This document shows positions 60,721-64,000 of a stretch of DNA of 64,000 bases, piece after piece. Below the pieces are notes generated by a model. The model had not been told where the DNA came from, did no database searches, and was given only the letters and a program-made list of their open reading frames with translations. The number at the start of each line of letters is the position of its first letter. Position 1 is the stretch's first letter. A program made the translations under genes and the position numbers. Origin of the DNA: Lineus longissimus (Eukaryota; Nemertea; Pilidiophora; Heteronemertea; Lineidae); contig NC_088313.1 of assembly GCF_910592395.1 (NCBI RefSeq), forward strand, positions 18,864,437-18,928,436. Reading direction: 5' to 3'.

Positions 60721-63700
60721 GGTGAAGGGTCGAACTGAGCAACCTGGCTTGACAGCTCATAGTGTTGCCAACACGGTCAGTTTGCGGCTGTCTCATCTCT
60801 CTGACCTTGTCGGCAACACGTCCGGTGTAGCTCCAAGGGCCAATTCGATCTGGTTGCGATTGTCTCAACTCTATCACTGTCACTTTACTAATAGACTACT
60901 TTACTACGACCAGGGCCAATTTTGCCTGGTTGTGAAAGTCGTGGAGCGCTGTCTCATGCGATTAGGTGTGGTTATGAGTTATGACTGTCACATCTCTCTC
61001 ATTGTGTTGGCAACACGGTCAGCTGCAAAGGGCCGATTCAGTCTGCTTACTTATGAATATCTCACCTCTGAATCTACCCGGTCTTATTCGGTCTGACCGT
61101 CTTATCTAACAGACTGTGTTGGCATAACGATGGAGCTGTCTGCCCTGGTTCGGTTCTGTTGTGGCTGTCTCATCCCTCTTACTGTCTTTGCAAAACGGTG
61201 GGGGCGGCTATCGAGCTCATTCTGTCATGCTTTGATAGTCCTATCACATTCATTGTGTTGGTGAGCTGCTAGGACCAATTCGGCTTGACTGTGACTGTCT
61301 CCATTCTCTGACTGTTTTGGCAGAGATAGCCGGTTTGATTTGGACTGGTACTGATAGTCTTATACACCGTAGTGGCCAGACAGTGGAGCATCAAGGAACG
61401 ATTCTGTGGTTGTGACTGTCTGAACTCTCCTATTTGGTCTGGTTGCGACTGTCTTATCGCTGTCACATTGGCTGGGCAGCAGAGCTGCTTGGCCCGACTC
61501 GGTTTGGTTGTGACTGTGTTACTACATCACCGTTTTGGCAGCCGGCTGATTTGTCTTGGCCGATTCGTGGCTCATAGTTTTGGGGAGACGGAGGCGCAGC
61601 CAGTTCTGATTCGCTCTTGTTGCCAGGCCAGGCCCCATTCGGTCTGTTTGTCACTATTCATTTCACTCTATCACCGTGTTTGCAACACCCAAGGATCAGC
61701 CCGGTTCGATTTGGTCTTGTAGTTACAGTGTCATTCTATCACACCGTGTGGTGTTGGCAGCCAGGTCCGATTGGGTCTGGTTGTGACTGTCTTATCTCTA
61801 ACCCTTTTGGCAAGACGGCATGAGCTGCCTTTGCCGATACGGTATGGATGTGGCTTTCTTATGTCTATCGCCGTGTTGGTGATAGGATAGCCTTGGCGAA
61901 TTTGGCTTGGTTGTGAAAATCTCAACTATCTCAACTGTCTTCGTAATGCCGTTGAGCAACCACACGCAATTTGTGTTATGGCTGCTCCAGCTGTCTCACC
62001 ATGTTGGCAAAGACGGTTCAACTGCAAAGGGCCGATTCTGTTTGTGACCGTCTTAACTCTCTCACCGGTACATCTGCCCTGCCCGATTCGTTCTTGTTGT
62101 GGCTGTCTCATCTCTCTCATGTCTCTGGTGCAGCAAGGGCTCATTTGGTAATGCGTTGACAGTCTCTACAGATTCATCGTGTTGGCAAGACACGTGTTGG
62201 GCTGCCAATTTGGCGTGGTGGTGACTGTCTCAACTGTCGCCCAGTTTTGAAAGCACAGGCGGAGTTGATCAGGTTGTGACTGTCTAATCTCTACCGTGTA
62301 AAAAGACGGTGGAGCTGTTAGGCCCGATTCGGTATGGTCATGACTGTCTAACCTCTCTGTCCAATCTGACTCAGTCTTGCTGTGGCTCTTTTATCTTTCT
62401 TGCTTCGATGCAGCCAGAGCTCATTCTGTCATGCTTTGACAGTCTCTTCAGACTCGTCGTGTTGGCAAGACAGTGAGACTGCCAACTTGGGTTGGTTGTG
62501 ACTGTCTCAACTCTCGCCCCGTTTTGAAAGCACCGTACAGGTGGAGCAGCCAGGCTCTATTTGGTCAGGTTGTGACTGTCTCATCTATACAGTGTTAGCG
62601 ATATGGTGGAGCTGTAACTGTCTCAAGCATCTAACCGTTTCGGCAACACAGGTGAGGCTGTCAGGCATGAAATAGTCTCGTTGTGGCAGTCCCATCTCTG
62701 GCACCGTACCGACAAGAAGGGGGACAGCCAGGTCCAATTCGGTCTCGCTGTGACAGTACAAACTGCCTCACGGTATGACAAGTCTGCAGAGTTACCTTGG
62801 GCGATTCGGTCTGGATGTGACAGTCCCATTGCTCTCACTGTTTTGGTAAGATGGTGGAGCTGCTAGTTCCGATTCGTTCTGGTTTTGTTTGTCTCATCTC
62901 TCAAGACGGTTGAGTTGCAAGGGTGAATACGGCCTGGTTGTGATTGTCTCAACTCTCGCATCGTTCGTTTTCGCAATGCGATGAGGCTGTCGGTTTGGTT
63001 GTGACTGTCTGGTCTCTCTCACTTTGCAAAACTACTCAGCTGCTAAGCCGATTCGGTCAGCTGGTTAGGCCTATTACTTCGTACCGTCACAGTGGGTGAC
63101 TTTGAACAATGGGGAAACTTTGAACGTTGGTACTGATGTTCCTAATCGCAAAAATTATATTGGGGGTATTAAGTAATCCCATTGTTTAAGGTTACCCCAT
63201 GTGACGGTAGTTACCCCATGTGACGGTAGTTCAGTTGGTGGCGCTGCCAGGCTCAATTTGGTCTTGTTGTGGCTAGTGGCTACCTCACGTGTTGGTAACA
63301 CGCGTGGATCTGCCAGATATGATATGGCCTGATTGTGACTGTATCAACTGTCACACCGTGGAGTTGCCTTGGGCAATACGGCGGCCTGATTGCGTCTGTC
63401 TGATATCCCTCACCGTGTTGACAGCAGGATGCGGCTACCTAGCCTGATTTGGTCTGGTTGGGACAGTCTGAGATCTCTCACAAATTTTGCAAGTTGGCGG
63501 AGCTGCCAGGCCCTTTTACAGTCTGGTTGTGGCAGTCTCATCTCTCACACCGCGCTGACTGCATGAACTTTCCCCATCAGTGGATCTGCTTTGTTCAATT
63601 TGGTCTAGTTGTGACAGTCTGATCTCCAACAGTAACACCGCGTTGGTAAGACGGTTGGCAGCCAGGTTGTGTGCGACTGTCTCAACTCTCTTACGGTTTT

Positions 63701-63790
63701 GTTAACATAGGTGTCTACCTGGTCCGATTCAGTCTGGTTGTGACTGTCTCAACTCTCACAGTTTTGGCATGACGGCTGTGCATCCTAGTT
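60720..63790 (+). repeat. Degenerate satellite units, plus orientation
   Basis: About 3 kb of irregular units, roughly 65-110 bp, with GATTCGGTCTGGTTGTGACT, GTCTCAACTCTCACCG, TTGGCAAGACGGTGGAGCTG in the same order as the complement of the 111-bp array. The orientation is thus opposite to 59115-60720. No gene is visible in this stretch. Confidence 0.8.
63082..63228. mobile_element. MITE inserted in the satellite array
   Basis: Starts TACCGTCACAGTGGGTGACT and ends with the inverse (CCCCATGTGACGGTA at 63209); the termini match over about 32 bp. The right end is repeated once in tandem (to 63228). The interior is short, AT-rich and non-coding. Confidence 0.7.
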
Positions 63791-64000
63791 GAGCCATTGC
63801 CTTGGGCAAAGTAAAGAAAGAGACAAAAGGCACTAATTCGCATGTACATGTATATGTTTTTATTGAAGAAATCCATTTGATCACCAATTGATTGAGTGAT
63901 ATTACTGAGTTACACCACTGCGAGAGCCTTGCTATATATACAGAGATAAAGGCAAGAGATAGGTGTTACACCAACCCAATCACGGAGGAATAATCCGTGA
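63791..64000. other. Right edge, possibly the 3' end of a minus-strand gene
   Basis: The satellite stops near 63785. TTTTTATTG near 63858 is an AATAAA on the minus strand, so a gene beyond the window may end here. Nothing coding can be seen. Confidence 0.3.

Overview
The window is eukaryotic nuclear DNA. Genes are split into many exons with GT-AG introns, AATAAA signals follow the stop codons, and one intron has the U12 (minor spliceosome) signature. The rest is rich in microsatellites, small inverted-repeat transposons and satellite DNA. Gene content (a glass-type zinc-finger gene together with NUP107, PGM3, TMEM86, rhotekin and CFAP206) and gene structure suggest a marine invertebrate, probably a spiralian such as a brachiopod, mollusc or relative. 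That placement is inference from protein resemblance; no species can be named.

Layout: (1) 1-4.1 kb: last coding exon of a glass-like five-finger C2H2 factor (+), flanked by two near-identical tRNA-Lys(UUU) genes (-). (2) 4.6-10.2 kb: nine-exon gene (-) for an unrecognised membrane protein of about 994 residues with about 16 membrane segments. (3) 12.0-19.0 kb: complete NUP107 (+), 19 coding exons, including a U12-type intron and a 21-nt microexon with a GC donor. (4) 19-30 kb: repeat-rich interval with MITEs (one with TTAA ends), tRNA-derived SINE pieces, a 48-bp minisatellite with a three-unit higher-order pattern, a perfect 28-bp palindrome and a poorly resolved small gene. (5) 30.2-35.1 kb: complete PGM3 (+), 13 exons. 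(6) 37.4-39.5 kb: TMEM86-type lysoplasmalogenase (+), two coding exons, with a partly inverted minisatellite in its intron. (7) 42.7-52.9 kb: rhotekin (-), with three candidate alternative 5' ends. (8) 53.7-58.4 kb: CFAP206 (+), 13 exons, head-to-head with the long rhotekin 5' end. (9) 59.1-63.8 kb: a satellite array in two blocks of opposite orientation, turning round near 60.72 kb, with a small MITE inside. The last 0.2 kb may be the 3' end of another minus-strand gene.

The genes do not form a pathway: they cover transcription, nuclear pore, amino-sugar synthesis, ether-lipid turnover, Rho signalling and cilia. I found no clear novel multi-gene system. The best leads are the uncharacterised membrane protein, the orientation switch in the satellite, a dispersed repeat with two preserved hairpins, the rhotekin 5' ends and the U12 intron. 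Exon boundaries were placed by hand from splice consensus, reading phase and remembered resemblance to vertebrate orthologues; no search was run.
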